A stretch of DNA of 64,000 bases, taken from NCBI GenBank assembly GCA_014155875.1, contig JACEFZ010026854.1:710001-774000 (forward strand), in the 5' to 3' direction. The notes under the pieces were generated by a model. It was not told the DNA's origin and ran no database searches. It was given only the letters and a program-made list of their open reading frames with translations. This DNA is from Cepaea nemoralis. Its lineage: Eukaryota > Mollusca > Gastropoda > Stylommatophora > Helicidae. Of the stretch, positions 34,444 through 46,327 are shown one piece after another. Position numbers and translations under genes: made by a program. Every line of letters begins with the position of its first letter. Positions within the stretch are counted from its first letter, which is position 1.

Positions 34444-34623
34444 CTTCTTCTTCTTCTTCTTCTTCTTCTTCTTCTTCTTCTTCTTCTTCTTCTTCTTCTT
34501 CTTCTTCTTCTTCTTCTTCTTCTTCTTCTTCTTCTTCTTCTTTTTCTTCTTCTTCTTCTTCTTCTTCTTCTTCTTCTTCTTCTTCTTCTTCTTCTTCTTC
34601 TTCTTCTCCTCCTCCTCCTCCTC

Positions 34624-34677
<54 letters not shown>

Positions 34678-34725
34678 CTACTACTACTACTACTTTCTGT
34701 TCTTCTCTTTATCCTTCTTCTTCTG
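34232..34725. repeat. Long TTC/GAA microsatellite with CTC and CTA blocks
   Basis: About 380 bp of mostly pure (TTC)n with CTC interruptions run from 34232 to 34610. A (TCC)n block follows to about 34625, then (TAC)n at 34626-34695. The minus-strand frame here encodes almost only Arg and is a by-product. Polypurine/polypyrimidine tracts of this kind can form triplex DNA. Confidence 0.97.
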
Positions 34726-35205
34726 TTGTTTCTTCGGTGAACATAGTTTGCAAGGCTCTGTAGTGGCATTGATCACGAATTAAGTTCGTATCCAAAGTTC
34801 TCTCCTATGGGTAAACTTTCATCTCTCTGTCTGTCGAAGTCAGGGCATGGTGCTTTTGGCGAATTAAAAGAGATTTAATCTCAAATGTGTTGGATTTTGG
34901 ATGGCTGAGGCTGACGAGATAATGAAGCAGGACTGTGACTCAAGCGACCTCCAAAGCTGAAAAGAATATACTGACATACACATTGACCTGCAAAACAACA
35001 CTGCCCGGTTGACATTACACTTGGAGATATTGCGAAGGTCTGTCGTCTATTTCGGTCGACACTGGGATAAGGTAACTCGCCGAACAGAGTTTACGTCCTA
35101 AAGACATCATCATCTGCACAAACAAGTCCATGATGTCTAGTTCAAGGCCAGTGTGGGAGCGCACGGCACCAATGATGGGGGGGGGGGGAGGGGGGTTCAC
35201 TCATA
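34726..35205. other. Unassigned sequence with a G-rich run
   Basis: No recognised coding or repeat signal. GGGGGGGGGGAGGGGGG-type sequence lies at 35178-35195. Confidence 0.4.
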
Positions 35206-35209
35206 TCAA

Positions 35210-35405
35210 TCACCTTGATATATATACCCACATGGTGGCGGGGTAGGAGGTATCCCATATCAATGGTGAAGTAAGGTGCCGCCTTCCCTCCGCTAGCCTA
35301 GGGACACCCTTGGACAAGGTGCGGTACCAATTTAGTCCCTGGATCATTGTTACGTGAAGCCATGGTTGCAGGTGGTGGATGAAGTTTAAAAGTAGCCGAC
35401 AGATA

Positions 35406-35441
<36 letters not shown>

Positions 35442-36110
35442 TGTGGGGGGAGGGGGGAAAGACAATGGCTACTGTCATCAACCATTATGGTCACTGCTAA
35501 GAAGTAAAGCAATGGCAATCTACCTTCTTTACAGATGCCAAGAAAACCATGTTTTACAATTGCATCGAAAATCAGAGAAACGGAATAAATGAGTGCTACA
35601 TAGGAGCAGCCGCACATGGTAGGAGTAGTCATGTTTACCAGGTGACTCGTGACCAAAAGCAAGAGTGCAATAGATTACTATCCCTGATAGTGGGGTTTTG
35701 GAATGTTAGAATTATGAGTGGGGATCTCAAATTTGATAACATTAAGAACGAAGATGGGATATTAGCATGTTAGGTATATGTGAGACCAGACAAAAAGAAA
35801 TGGGCAGTTTAGTATCCTAGGAATATAACATAATTCATTCCGGTGGAGCGAAAACACAGTCAGGGGTAGCGATTGTAATGGATACAAAGAGATCAACGTC
35901 TATAAAACGATATTGGACTGTATCAGACAGAATATTACTAATAAAGTTAGGTGGCACACCTTTTGATATCAAAATAATACAAGCTTATGCACCAACAACA
36001 CAAGGAGTGATGACAGCAGTGATGATAATAATGATTATAATAATTTGGAGAAAGGAAGCATTCAGAATAAACTATAATAATGGGTGATTTTAATGCTCAA
36101 GTTAGACATC
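35210..36110 (+). pseudogene. 5' UTR and endonuclease start of an RTE-like LINE (A-related)
   Basis: A probable 5' leader (35210-35690) includes (ATT)n at 35406-35442 and a SINE-like AGCAATGGCAATCTACC, GCCAAGAAAACC core at 35505-35550. The ORF start follows: FWNVRIMSGDLKFDNIK at about 35698-35750, then a frame with SGVAIVMDTKRSTSIKRYWT and IKLGGTPFDIKIIQAYAPTT (to 36000), and MGDFNAQVRHQQD near 36080. These are EEP endonuclease motifs. A duplicated ATGATAATAATG insertion near 36020 breaks the frame. Truncated at 36110-36150 by LINE E. Confidence 0.75.
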
Positions 36111-36149
36111 AACAAGACAGACGCATAGTAAGCATGAATGGACTACGCC

Positions 36150-37430
36150 ATGAAACTCATCTTTGCCAGCCGTGACACCAACCATTGTCTTCTTTTCGAC
36201 TTTTTTTTTTTTTTTTTGGTCTATGGACCCAACCCATTTCTACCTTCCTGAGCAAACTCAGTGAGTCACTAAGGAAACATGTCCCAGTGAAGGTCTGTGT
36301 CTCGAGCCATGTTATCACTTTACTTACTGCTATGAGGTCCATAGTCAGGCTACTTGTGGTCAAGGCAAAAGCACCAGAATCTTTCTTCACAAGTCTCCCT
36401 TCAGTCTGAGCCGAAAGAGCCCATGAACTTCTCATTCGCCGAACGACCGACCCATCTGAGTAAATGACCGCATCACACTCTAAAGAATACTCGAAGAGCA
36501 AATTCTGTACTTCCGCCTCCAGAGCAGCCTGAACGTCGCGACTGCATTTTCTGTCTAGTTGGATGCAAACTGAAAAGGACGTACAGAAGTATGTTGGCAC
36601 TTGTACCCAATCCTCGCCAGGTTCGATGTCCCCGGTAGAACACACCTGTTGCAGAATGTTTTTGGCATGACCCATCCACGACTTTCCTCTTTAATTAACT
36701 TGCTGTCCTTTACATTCTTAATTTCGCTATGCAGTGGATGTTGTGTGCTTGAGTTGACACTTGCTCGGTAAATTTGTATTCTGTCCTCTATGATTGGGAA
36801 ATCAAGAAGGTAGCGCATCGCCCTGTATGATGTATATCATGTATACCCAGAATAATACGCATAGCATCGTTCTGTATCCTCTCCACTCTTTCCATCTGCT
36901 TTCGGCTGAGAGTCAGGATCGTCATCTGTCAAAACTGTCATTTACTGCCTTGCGGTTCATGGCAGAGGGGTCTTTAAGCCTAGGGAATTAAGGTCGCCTG
37001 GCTAGTGCAGTCGCCGCGAAACGGACAGGTTAGGATTTTCTTTCCGCCATCGCATACTCAAAAACAGAAAGACCAGACCATCATATAGAAGACATAGATG
37101 GCGCTGCTCGCAAGTTGTTGCCACCATCACCCTCATCGCAGCCAAACTCAGCTTGACCTTTGTTGTCACCTCGTCTTTGTGCTCAGTATAAGCAAGGCTT
37201 CGATCAAATGGTATCCCCAGGTATTTCATTGCCTGCGTTCTTTACACAATCTCTGACCACAGACTTACAATTGATGTTAGAGTGTTGATAATATGGTTAT
37301 TCAGAGAGAATCATGTCACGGCTGCCTTCGTTGGGTTGACCAATGCACCAGCTACTTCACACCAAGTGCTTATGCGATTGAGTTCTATTTGAAGTTTCTG
37401 TTGGGTGAGGATGAAGATATAAGGAAAATA
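36150..37430 (-). pseudogene. LINE E, RT thumb region and RNase H domain, reverse strand
   Basis: From 37430 downwards: LQIELNRISTWCEVAGALVN, MKYLGIPFDRSLAYTEHKDE, VKLSLAAMRVM and LLYDGLV (RT C-terminal part, Jockey/R1-like). ERIQNDAMRIILGI follows after the SINE interruption. RNase H then gives DAVIYSDGSVVRRMRSSWAL (catalytic DGS), TMDLIAVSKVITWLETQTF and LSDSLSLLRKVEMGWVHR. An 18-base T run at 36201-36218 breaks the end of RNase H. SINE S3 sits at 36932-37035. Confidence 0.88.
36932..37035 (+). repeat. SINE-like S3 partial copy inside LINE E
   Basis: AACTGTCATTTACTGCC starts it; ATGGCAGAGGGGTCTTTAAG and CTAGTGCAGTCGCCGCGAA match 15497-15590. The GAA tail is absent, so the copy is 3'-incomplete or recombined. 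Confidence 0.75.
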
Positions 37431-37767
37431 ATCCTCAAATCTTAATAACCAACTGTTTAAGAAACGTGAACTGGCTCAAACGACTGTCTAGGGGAATATA
37501 TAAAGAATACAGTAATTTTTCCTAAAGGAGGCCAATCGAGTACTGGAATTTTACCGAGCCATCGAGAGGAGAGCACTCACTGTCTGCAAACGGAGGGTCC
37601 ATGTGTTTTTCCAGCCCACAGCAAGCTCCTTAGTAATGTTGTCCGTGAACTAATCTTATCAATGTGAACACACATGAAAAAAAAAACTCAAACACCAATT
37701 AACAAGTAATTACACAGCGATTGCTTTCAACAAACAATATTATATTAAGATAACAAGGGAAAAGGAA
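37431..37767. other. Unassigned sequence
   Basis: No recognised feature between the RT end of LINE E and the 565-bp tandem duplication. Confidence 0.4.
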
Positions 37768-38897
37768 GAAAATATCTACAGATTCATAGAATATAGCATA
37801 ATCATTCACCCAACTACAACAACAACAACAACAAAAGAAAATAATAATAACATCTTATTAAACACTGTAACAATTATGTCTACTTAATTAATTGATTAAC
37901 AATCCAGATGTTATTGTGATGAAGAAATTAAATCACCATCCTCCTAGCTCTACTGAAATACTAAGGGATTTATAGTTCTCACGGAAAATATTCTTGGTTT
38001 GACAGGAACACCGTAAATGTCCATGAGTGAATTAAACTACATAGTTTATTGTTTACCATATTGATATATAATATTGCCATATTGATATATGGTAATTTCA
38101 AGAGAAGGAATGGCTAAAAACTATGGCCACATACAAATAGATAATATGACCTTTAAAAGAACGGAAACATACAAATACCTGGGTACAATCTTCAACTGCT
38201 CCAACATCATAAGGGAAGAAATACAAACTAGAATCAGTTCTGGAAATAAGATATACTATGCACTACAACATCTACTAAAATCAAAGGCGCTATCTCGTAA
38301 CACCAAAATCACAATATACAAAACACTGATCAGAAAATATCTACAGATTCATAGAATATAGCATAATCATTAACCCAACTACAGCAACAACAACAACAAA
38401 AGAAAATAATAATAACATCGTATTAAACACTGTAACAATTATGTCTACTTAATTAATTAATTAACTATCCTGATGTTATTGTGATGAAGAAATTAAATCA
38501 CCATCCTCCTAGCTCTACTGAAATACTAAGGGATTTATAGTTCTCACGGAAAATGTTCTTGGTTTGACAGGAACACCGTAAATGTCCATGAGTGAATAAA
38601 CTACATAGTTTATTGTTTACCATATTGATATATAATATTACCATATTGATATATGGTAATTTCAAGAGAAGGAATGGCTAAAAACTCTGGCCACATACAA
38701 ATAGATAATATGACCTTTAAAAGAACGGAAACATACAAATACCTGGGTACAATCTTCAACTGCTCCAACATCATAAGGGAAGAAATACAAACTAGAATCA
38801 ACTCTAGAAATAAGATATACTATGCACTACAACATCTACTAAAATCAAAGGCGCTATCTCGTAACACCAAAATCACAATATACAAAACACTGATCAG
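37768..38897. repeat. 565-bp tandem duplication (two copies)
   Basis: 37768-38332 and 38333-38897 are near-identical. Each runs from GAAAATATCTACAGATTCAT through (CAA)n, ACTGTAACAATTATGTCTAC and CATATTGATATATGG to the LINE D segment ending AAAACACTGATCA. Copy 1 breaks off at CAGAAAATATC; copy 2 continues into unduplicated LINE D. Differences are a handful of substitutions plus one or two 1-bp indels. Confidence 0.95.
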
Positions 38898-39352
38898 ACC
38901 AGTTGTGCTGTATGGCTCTGAAACCTGGAGTACAACGAAAGGAGACGAAGCCTTGCTACAAACCTTTGAGAACAAAGTTTTAAGACGCATCTTTGGACCC
39001 ATTAGGGATACACAAAGTGGAGAGTGGAAAAGAAGAAGTAACAAAGAAATTTATGATCTGTTTAAGTCCCCGCTAATCACTGGTATCATGAAGGCTAATA
39101 GACTACAATGGCTGGGGCATATAGAAAGAATGGAAGATAATAGGGAAACAAATCTCGCTTGCACTCAGGAAATAAATGACTGTAGACCCTGAGGTAGACC
39201 AAGAAGACTGTGGAGAGATAATATATATACAGACCTACAAGCACTTGGAATCAACGACTGGCAAGAGAAGGTCAACCATAGAGACGAATGGAGACGGATT
39301 GTATCTGCAGCAAAGAACCTCAATGGCTCGGAACGCTGAAGAAGAAGAAGTT
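38089..39352 (+). pseudogene. LINE D C-terminal region with (GAA)n 3' tail
   Basis: The frame 38653-39192 reads ETYKYLGTIFNCSNIIREEI, LLKSKALSRNTKITIYKTLI, PVVLYGSETWSTTKGDEALL, ENKVLRRIFGPIRD and ANRLQWLGHIERMEDNRETN. After a stop come GRPRRLWRDNIYTDLQALGI and DEWRRIVSAAKNLNGSER. It ends in GAAGAAGAAGAAG at 39338-39352. This is the segment C-terminal to the RT of a non-LTR element. The first half is present twice (38089-38332) owing to the 565-bp duplication. No RT catalytic box is in the window. Confidence 0.85.
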
Positions 39353-39369
39353 TATTGTTTGTTCTCAAT

Positions 39370-39480
39370 ACTCAGAAGGTGTGAATGCCCATCACTGGCA
39401 CCTTTCCCTCGTGACAGGCGATAGTTTGGTATATTGTGCTTCAAAAAGGCTTAATAACTATCTCTCGCTTTTATTCCGAG
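39370..39480 (-). pseudogene. LINE G 3'-terminal fragment
   Basis: ACAGGCGATAGTTTGGTATA followed by TGTGCTTCAAAAAGGC matches the antisense LINE G 3' end at 14690-14735 and 58013-58050. Only about 100 bp. Confidence 0.55.
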
Positions 39481-39499
39481 ACCGGTTAACATCAGGGAT

Positions 39500-39895
39500 G
39501 TAATTATTGCCTCTCCATAGCACAAAGCCTGGGCTAAAGTATAGAGACCTTGTGTTGCCCATGCAGCATGATACCTCTCTCGGCCTGCCTAGTTCCCTTC
39601 AGAGGAAAGGTAATACCTATACATCTGGAAACAGACAAGCTGCAGAAGCAGCCGGATCAGTAAAGCAATTCTCTAACTGTCCGCCTGTCGGAGCTTCGAT
39701 CCTAGACCAGCTGCGAACCAAGGCTTAGGACCTGGTCTGCCCTGCCATGACATTATGTCTTTAGGTTGAATTTCCTCGCACCATGATAAGGCTTATACCC
39801 TCCCAATAGCGCTCTTCCGCCCGAAGCCGTTGCACAATGTGGGGTGTCGGGTTTGGTAAGCGATGCCCAACATTCGGCGCTGACAGAAAGCAGAT
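39500..39895 (-). mobile_element. R390 second copy (inverted)
   Basis: The reverse complement aligns over its whole length with 11293-11682. Shared blocks include CACAAAGCCTGGGCTAAAGT, CTGTCCGCCTGTCGGAGCTT and GCCCGAAGCCGTTGCACAAT. A plus-strand frame (39507-39728) is also open in copy 1 on the opposite strand, but I recognise no protein family. Target duplication is not visible. Confidence 0.8.
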
Positions 39896-39899
39896 AGTA

Positions 39900-40429
39900 C
39901 CGTCTACTTCCATACGGTAGCTCAGTCATATCTGACTAAGACCTGACATCTGAATGTCCATAACCAATAACAAAGGGGGTGCGAAAGTTCCTTTCCGCAT
40001 GGGATCACTAATGTCCATCCTTTACACACCGGGGGAGTGAATGTTCGTAACTAATAACCGAGGTGATGGGAAAGTCCATAAGCCTGCAGGTGTTGACACG
40101 GTGAAAAAACATGAAGTGGTAATAAAAGAGGCCCAGCGTCATTTATCCTGCTAGGGTTGATGTTCGGAAAATGGAGAGGCCAGTGATGTGTTAAGTTGGA
40201 ATCAATATTCCCGCACTGGAAAAGCAAATGTTTCCTTCTGCCCCGAGAATATTGACCCTCTCATTGCCTGTAATCCTCATTTCTAAAAATGTCCCATTTT
40301 CATTTTTATAAAAATGACCCATCTTCATTTTATACAAAGACCATGTCTACTCAGGGAAGAAACCACGGTGCCCAACAATCATTATGAATGTTCTATCATG
40401 AATGTATAACACACAACACCACCATAATC
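39900..40429. other. Unassigned sequence
   Basis: No coding or repeat signature recognised. Confidence 0.35.
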
Positions 40430-40680
40430 ACAACAGCCGAACTGGCCCACAAAACTGGTTAGGTCATGGCATTTCAGGGTACTGCATCTGGACAGCAGGT
40501 AGAGAACTGGAAGCGGTTCTACTCCCGCTGGTGACTTGCGGGATAACTGAGCCGGCCGCTCAGAAAGCAATGGCAAACTACTGAGCGTAATCTTGCCAAG
40601 AAATCAACAGACAGCTGAAAGATGCTGCTGTTGACAGCGATGTCCTGTAAAGGATATGCGAATTAAAAAAAAAAAAATTT
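40430..40680 (+). repeat. tRNA-derived SINE S2 with poly(A)
   Basis: Body GCTCAGAAAGCAATGGCAAA, CTTGCCAAGAAATCAACAG and CTGTAAAGGATATGCG, ending in a run of A at 40665-40677. The same body is at 48.6 kb (plus) and 52.9/55.9 kb (minus). The upstream part to about 40430 is less certain. A second, shorter related unit (CGTCCTGTAAGGGATATGC plus A run) follows at 40735-40810. Confidence 0.7.
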
Positions 40681-40826
40681 ATGTGACTGCCGTCTCCCTG
40701 GCGAAGGCGTTTACGGCTTTCACCGTAAACCCGTATATTCTTGTGAGTAACGCCGCTGCGCCCGAACCGACTGCAACGTCCTGTAAGGGATATGCAACAT
40801 TAAAAAAAAATTTGATTTGACTTACT

Positions 40827-42230
40827 CTATAGAATCATGTCCTCATCTTCACTGGTGTCTTTCTCACAAGATGCACTTAGCTTGGATGGTGAAGTTGAAG
40901 CTTCAGATTCAAAATGACTCTGGTATGCTTTAGCTGTTCCAATTAATTTTAATACACGATCAGGGAGCTGATAAATTGAACAGCATTTTCCTGCTCTCAT
41001 CAGGCCAAATCTTATTGTCAAGATAGCATTTAAGAGGTCAACTTTCATCCTATTTCTTAGTTTACATTTTGTGTAATTCATAGTACTGAAAACTCTTTCC
41101 ACATCAGCATTTGAACGGGGTAGTATCATGGCAGACATCGCACATTCAAAGAGCTCACAGAATGGACTGTTACCTGAAGCATCTTTAAATTGTTTTACTT
41201 CATTCAAAAGGCTTCAGTTTCTTTTCTTTTTTTTTTTCTCCAGTCAACTAAATTTATTTTGGTTAACTGATATTCTGCTTCCGCCACACTATTATCAGTA
41301 GCCCCTAAAAATTTCATAACTTGACAATATTTTGATATGTCCTTTACTGGTTGAAGTATGTTGTTAACAGAAAAGAGTGAAATATGTTTCAATACATCTA
41401 AATTTTCAAAAAGTTTCTGCTTCAATTGCTAGAATAATGAGAGAAGAATATATTGACAGCGCTTTCTTAAGTTGTTCTCTTCATTTTCTTTTAACAGTCC
41501 TTTGGTTTTTAAACAATCAATTTTTGATTCGATTTCAATATTTGATTCGAATTGGATCACAGGTATTGCTTAGGAACCAAATAGCTATCAATAGTGCAAG
41601 TGAACAAGTCAGCTTTAAAAGTTGGCAATATAAGTCTTTTACCAATTGAGTGAAATAACAAAGTGAGATCGTCACGTAATTTAACTGTATCAACATTTTG
41701 AGATTCAAACTGTTTATTAACTTTTTGCACTTCACTTAAAATGGGTTGTGAAAAGAGAAGGAATGCTAATTTTTTTAAATCACTGTACATTCTATATATT
41801 TCAGCTGTGTTCACTTTTCACTTGTTATTTCGAAGTGTGTCTTCAACTCCAACCACTGGTTCACAATTACTTCAACAGCTGGTTGAATTGATAACCATCT
41901 AGTTTTGCAATACGACTGAATTTTCAGTGGTGAGAAACTATCATTTAATGCTTTATATAAATTATTATATTGCTGTTGTCTGACAGATGATTTGAAGAAC
42001 CAGTTGTGTGTTTCAGCAATAAGGAATTCCAAATTCCTTGGTAAACATTCTGATGAGGCATGTGATAATACTAGCTGCAAGGAATGACACGCACATTTTA
42101 CTAGGATTAAAGATGGGATATCTTCCTTCAATTTTGCATAAACGCCATGGTTGATACCAACCATTATCGAGGCATTATCTGTATCAGTTGCAGTCAAATT
42201 CACATGAAAAGAATCACAAAGTCGACATCA
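40827..42230 (-). pseudogene. hAT transposase remnant
   Basis: On the reverse strand ATDTDNASIMVGINHGVYAK and ILVKCACHSLQLVLSHASSE (42203-42030) show the catalytic-domain DxxSxM and CxxH regions. STVKTQ-like sequence follows (CKTRWLSIQPAVEVIVNQWL). The frame 41207-40827 carries the hAT C-terminal dimerisation region: NADVERVFSTMNYTKCKLRN, then MKVDLLNAILTIRF. Frames change at least four times and the N-terminal zinc finger is missing. Terminal inverted repeats not found. Confidence 0.85.
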
Positions 42231-42534
42231 CAGCAATAAGTCGCAGCACAGTGCGTTTACAGTTCAAATAATGTTATTATAATTTATGCGCCCTTTTACT
42301 CATTACCGGCGGGAGGGTTACCCGATTGTTGAGCGTTGACCCAAGTCAGTTCAAAGTTTAAATAATGGCAGTTACCATAATTTACGCTCGTCCAGACAAA
42401 ACAAAAAATGTGTAAATGACAACGAAAGAAAAGTAAAATTTAGAAAGTGTCCAATATATCCAACTCCAAATGAAAAGTATCTAGAATTGCATCAAAAGGC
42501 TTCAGTTTCTTTTCTTTTTTTTTTCTCCAAAAAC

Positions 42535-44272
42535 CAACAGAAATATTTTGTTCTGGAGATTGTACAGCAGATTTCAAAGTTTGTTTATATGTGGTATATA
42601 ATTTACGGGACAGAGATGAAGTGCACAATATTAGAAGTATTACATCTTCACGAGGAAACATGAGCGTTCGATAGTAAATTTTCACGTTGGTCACGGGATT
42701 GGCCTTACGAAAAAAGCCTTGAGAAGTGAAACGGGGAGTGTTCAGTGGTGTCGCTGTATCTTCAGAGGTGTGTCATTAATGTGGGTCCTTTCATATAAGG
42801 CTTCACGTTTAGAAAGTACAAGGGAGGTAGAAATATCATTTGCGAGCAACCGCATGTAGGAGCCACGAGAAGCAGATACCTACGTGAAATAAGGTAAATG
42901 CGCAAATAAAATTATGACATAGTGTATTTGGATGAAACCTGGATCAATGCGCACCACACAAGTGAAAAGGAAATGGCAATCAGTAGATGGAAAAATAACG
43001 CGATATGTACCCAGTAGTAAAGAACAGCGTTTCGTTATATAGTCCATGCTGGCAGTACTCAAAATGGTTTACTACAGAATACCTCGGAGGGGCAAATGGA
43101 TCACCATAGTCTGGCAAGAATGAGGCAGCGAGGTGTGACGAGGCGATCTGGCCGAGGCTCGACGCTCAGAGGAAAGGCGAGACGGACATATAATCATGTT
43201 GCTACTGGAATTATTGGTGTTGGAACTCTTTGCTGGCTGCTGAGGATGGGGACGGAGCGCTTATGGGAATGACTCGAATGCTGTGATGTCGGTTTCTGAA
43301 TCTATCAATTAATCAATCTATTCAGATTGTCTGACGTCAAGATACTAACTCAGACCGCGCTATTAAAAATTGATAAAAGTTGCTGGAAAAAAATGTGAGG
43401 ACCATGTGTTGAAAGAGGAAGATGACTATTGGAGAAAGGATGGATTGAATTTTATGCAACCGATAGCAGTCATCAACCTACTGGAATCGTCTGACACAGA
43501 TTAAGGTCTGGGCAGATAGCAGACCTTAAGCCACAAGCAAGGCTACTGGAATACTTTGCTCCACATATTCAGAAGAATTGCAGGCCCTAAACATTACAGC
43601 ATCGGCAAAAACAATACAACTTGTTAATGGCAACAGTGTGTATTCCACAGTGATGAATTTTCAATTCCGTAAGCCCTCAGCAGTGACAAACAACTGACAT
43701 TGAAAAAACAAAAAGCTCTAGACGCACTGAATACCAACCGAAGAGTAATATTGCGGTGGGAACTGACATATTGTGGCATAACAAGAAACGTGAGAAGAAA
43801 CACGTTATCAAATTAGGGGACAACACACGAACATACGAATCATTCTATAAACTTCAATGAAAAGAGGACCAACATCTTGACCGTTAAGAAGGAAGCCCAC
43901 TACAGAGACATTCACAGCTATATTCGTCGTGCAAAACAGGTAATCATGTTCCGTCTCAGCAGAGTAGACATTGCACCCACTCCCATACGAATCTGGATAT
44001 GCCTTGTGTTTGTCATCCGAACTGGCGGGGACATTGACATTACTGTAAAACAAGTTTGTTAGCGAGAAATCACTAGTTTTTCACCAGTACATCAAAGAAA
44101 TGTCGCCGATTGCCATGATTTAAGTTGTTTTTGTACCTATCAAAGACATATTCCTTGGGTGGGGGTAAATATATAAATATAAGACGGCAGGAAAAATTTC
44201 ATAATGATGCAACAGGCAGTTTTCAAAATAATTGATCATGACTGAAGGCATTCTTTTCGGGACAGTCTATAG
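42535..44272 (+). mobile_element. Second copy of the Tc1-like transposon, degraded
   Basis: TTTTGTTCTGGAGATTGTAC, TTTGTTTATATGTGGTATAT and TCACGGGATTGGCCTTA align with 11190-11750 minus R390. Transposase remnants at 42900-43090 (LDETWINAHHTSEKE-like) and 43325-43450 match. A segment at about 43095-43318 replaces the DDE core. The right part to TTCTTTTCGGGACAGTCTAT (44257-44276) matches copy 1's right end. The left terminus appears truncated. Confidence 0.75.
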
Positions 44273-44504
44273 TGACAATCCTACATTGGCATCGTCAAGG
44301 GGGAAGTAACTTGCAGTTATCTATAGTGATGAAAGGGGGAACAATCTTGACAGCTCATGCTATGTAGAAATCCAAGGGGAACTATTTGAAACAGAATTAA
44401 CTATCTTAGTAATCGAACTTTTCTTGTCCCCCAAGATCAATCATATTGTCACTGCTATATTTAGATGTTGTTGTCAACTCCAATCATTTCCATTCCATCA
44501 AACA

Positions 44505-44551
<47 letters not shown>

Positions 44552-44735
44552 GGGTGGACTAATTTTAAAATTAAAATCAACAAGTGTTCTTAATCCGGAC
44601 TCGGTTTAACGCTGAAATACCTTCTCTATACAGTATATCTCTGCCGTGTTTGCGGAATTTTCAGAGGCGGGTCAAAAATGTGTCACAGTTCCACAACAAC
44701 CATATCGCTATTTTTACCCTGACTTTACACTAGCA
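44273..44735. repeat. Intervening sequence with a long poly-G run
   Basis: Unassigned sequence containing an uninterrupted G run of about 44 bases at 44507-44550. Other G runs in the window are at 10669-10697 and 48048-48061, and a C run at 28588-28605. Confidence 0.8.
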
Positions 44736-46232
44736 CAGGGGTGGGCAAACTACGGCCCGCGGGCTGCATGCGGCCCGCCAAGTGATATTATGCGGCCCGC
44801 GAGGGCATTTAGAAATAAAAATTTTTAATTCGTTTTTAAGTTATTTTGTTGAATTTTACAAAATTGCATATACCGTTATGATGAGTGTCAATAAACGTAA
44901 GAATGAAGATGAATGCCGTGTTTTTAATGATGTAATGGACAACTAAGTACTGTTTTATAAAAGTTGGTCGCAAATCAGTTTGTTTGTTGTGTCGTGAGAC
45001 TCCTGTCTTCAAGGAGTACAATTTAAAATGACATTTTCAAACTAAACATTCCGATTTCGGATACAATGTAACGACTGAAGAGAAGGAAAGGAAATGCCAT
45101 GAGTTGGTGAAAAATTTTGAGAAACAGCAAACTGTTTTCACTAAACAGTCTTCAATTCAAGATGCTGCAACTGAAGCTAGTCTTGTGCTGTCACACAGAA
45201 TTGTAAAACAGAACAAGCCATTTTCTGATGGCGAGTTCATCAAGGAATGTTTGCTAGATGCAGGCAAACATTATGTGTCCCAAAAAAAAAAAAAAACAGA
45301 TTTGACAACATTACATTATCAAGGAGACCTGTGGTCAGACGTGTTGACAAGATCAGTGACAATTTGATGCATAAACTTCAAGATGCAAGTAAACAATTTT
45401 CGTGGTACTCTCTTGCATTGGATGAGAGTACCGATGTGCATGATACTGCCCAATTATTGACATTTATAAGTGGAATAAACACTTCTTTCAAACTCAATGA
45501 AGAGTTACTGAATGTTGAGTCACTTAGAGACACAACCACAGGCCATGATATATTCAATGCTGTTACTAACTGTATTGCAAGGACTGGGTTGGTTTGGAAC
45601 AAGACGGCAAGTGTTATTACTGACGGAGCTCGTGCTTTGACTGGAAAAAAATGTAGGTCTGGTAAAGTTGATAAGTGATAAGATTAAAGCAGAATATCCA
45701 GATCACACATTATTACCACTTCACTGTGTGATTCATCAAGAAAGTCTGTGTAAAACTGTTTTGAATATCAAGCATGGTATTGCCCCAGTTGTCAGTGTCA
45801 TCATTCTCATCAGATCAAGAGGACTTAACCACAGACAGTTCAAGTCATTACTTGACGATTTAGAAACTGAACATTCCGATGTCCTGAACCACACCAATGT
45901 TCGATGGCTGAGTCTCGGCAAGGTGTTGAGGAGAGTGTGGGAACTCAGAGAAGAAATAGTGATGTTCCTAGAGATGAAGGGCATTGCATGTGACTTTAAT
46001 ACTAACATTGCCAATAAAGAGTGGCAGTTAGACTTTATGTTTTCCATTGAAATTATGGATAAGTTAAATGAATTGAATGTCAAACTTCAGGGCAATGGTG
46101 TGTTTGCACATGAATTGTATGTATATGTAAAATCATTTCAGGCAAAACTCTCACTGTTCTCCAGACAAGCAAGTGAAAAAAGATTTTGTCACTTCCCTTT
46201 GCTGAAACAAGAAACAATTTCTTCCAATTTCG
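44736..46232 (+). pseudogene. hAT element of the ZBED5/GTF2IRD2-like group, 3'-truncated
   Basis: The left terminus is CAGGGGTGGGCAAACTACGG, a typical hAT/Charlie-type inverted-repeat start. A BED-like zinc finger follows near 44980-45060 (SVCLLCRETPVFKEYNLK with HFQTKH, one stop). Then come KNFEKQQTVFTKQSSIQDAA, KPFSDGEFIKECLLDAGKHY, VVRRVDKISDNLMHKLQDAS and YSLALDESTDVHDTAQLLTF. SVITDGARALTGK, LLPLHCVIHQESLCKTVLN and LNHRQFKSLLDDLE follow, with TNVRWLSLGKVLRRVWELR. Frameshifts occur in A runs at 45285-45297 and 45643-45650. The C-terminal dimerisation domain and right terminus are absent. Confidence 0.9.
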
Positions 46233-46248
46233 GAAGCCGGGCCGGGTC

Positions 46249-46287
<39 letters not shown>

Positions 46288-46327
46288 TCCCCGCCAGGGA
46301 CTGGGCGAAGCTGGGCCGGGTCAGCTA

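Noticed and set aside
34218..34769. 183-residue Arg-rich open frame on the minus strand
   Set aside because: Direct translation of the TTC/GAA-type microsatellite; no codon bias or homology outside the repeat.
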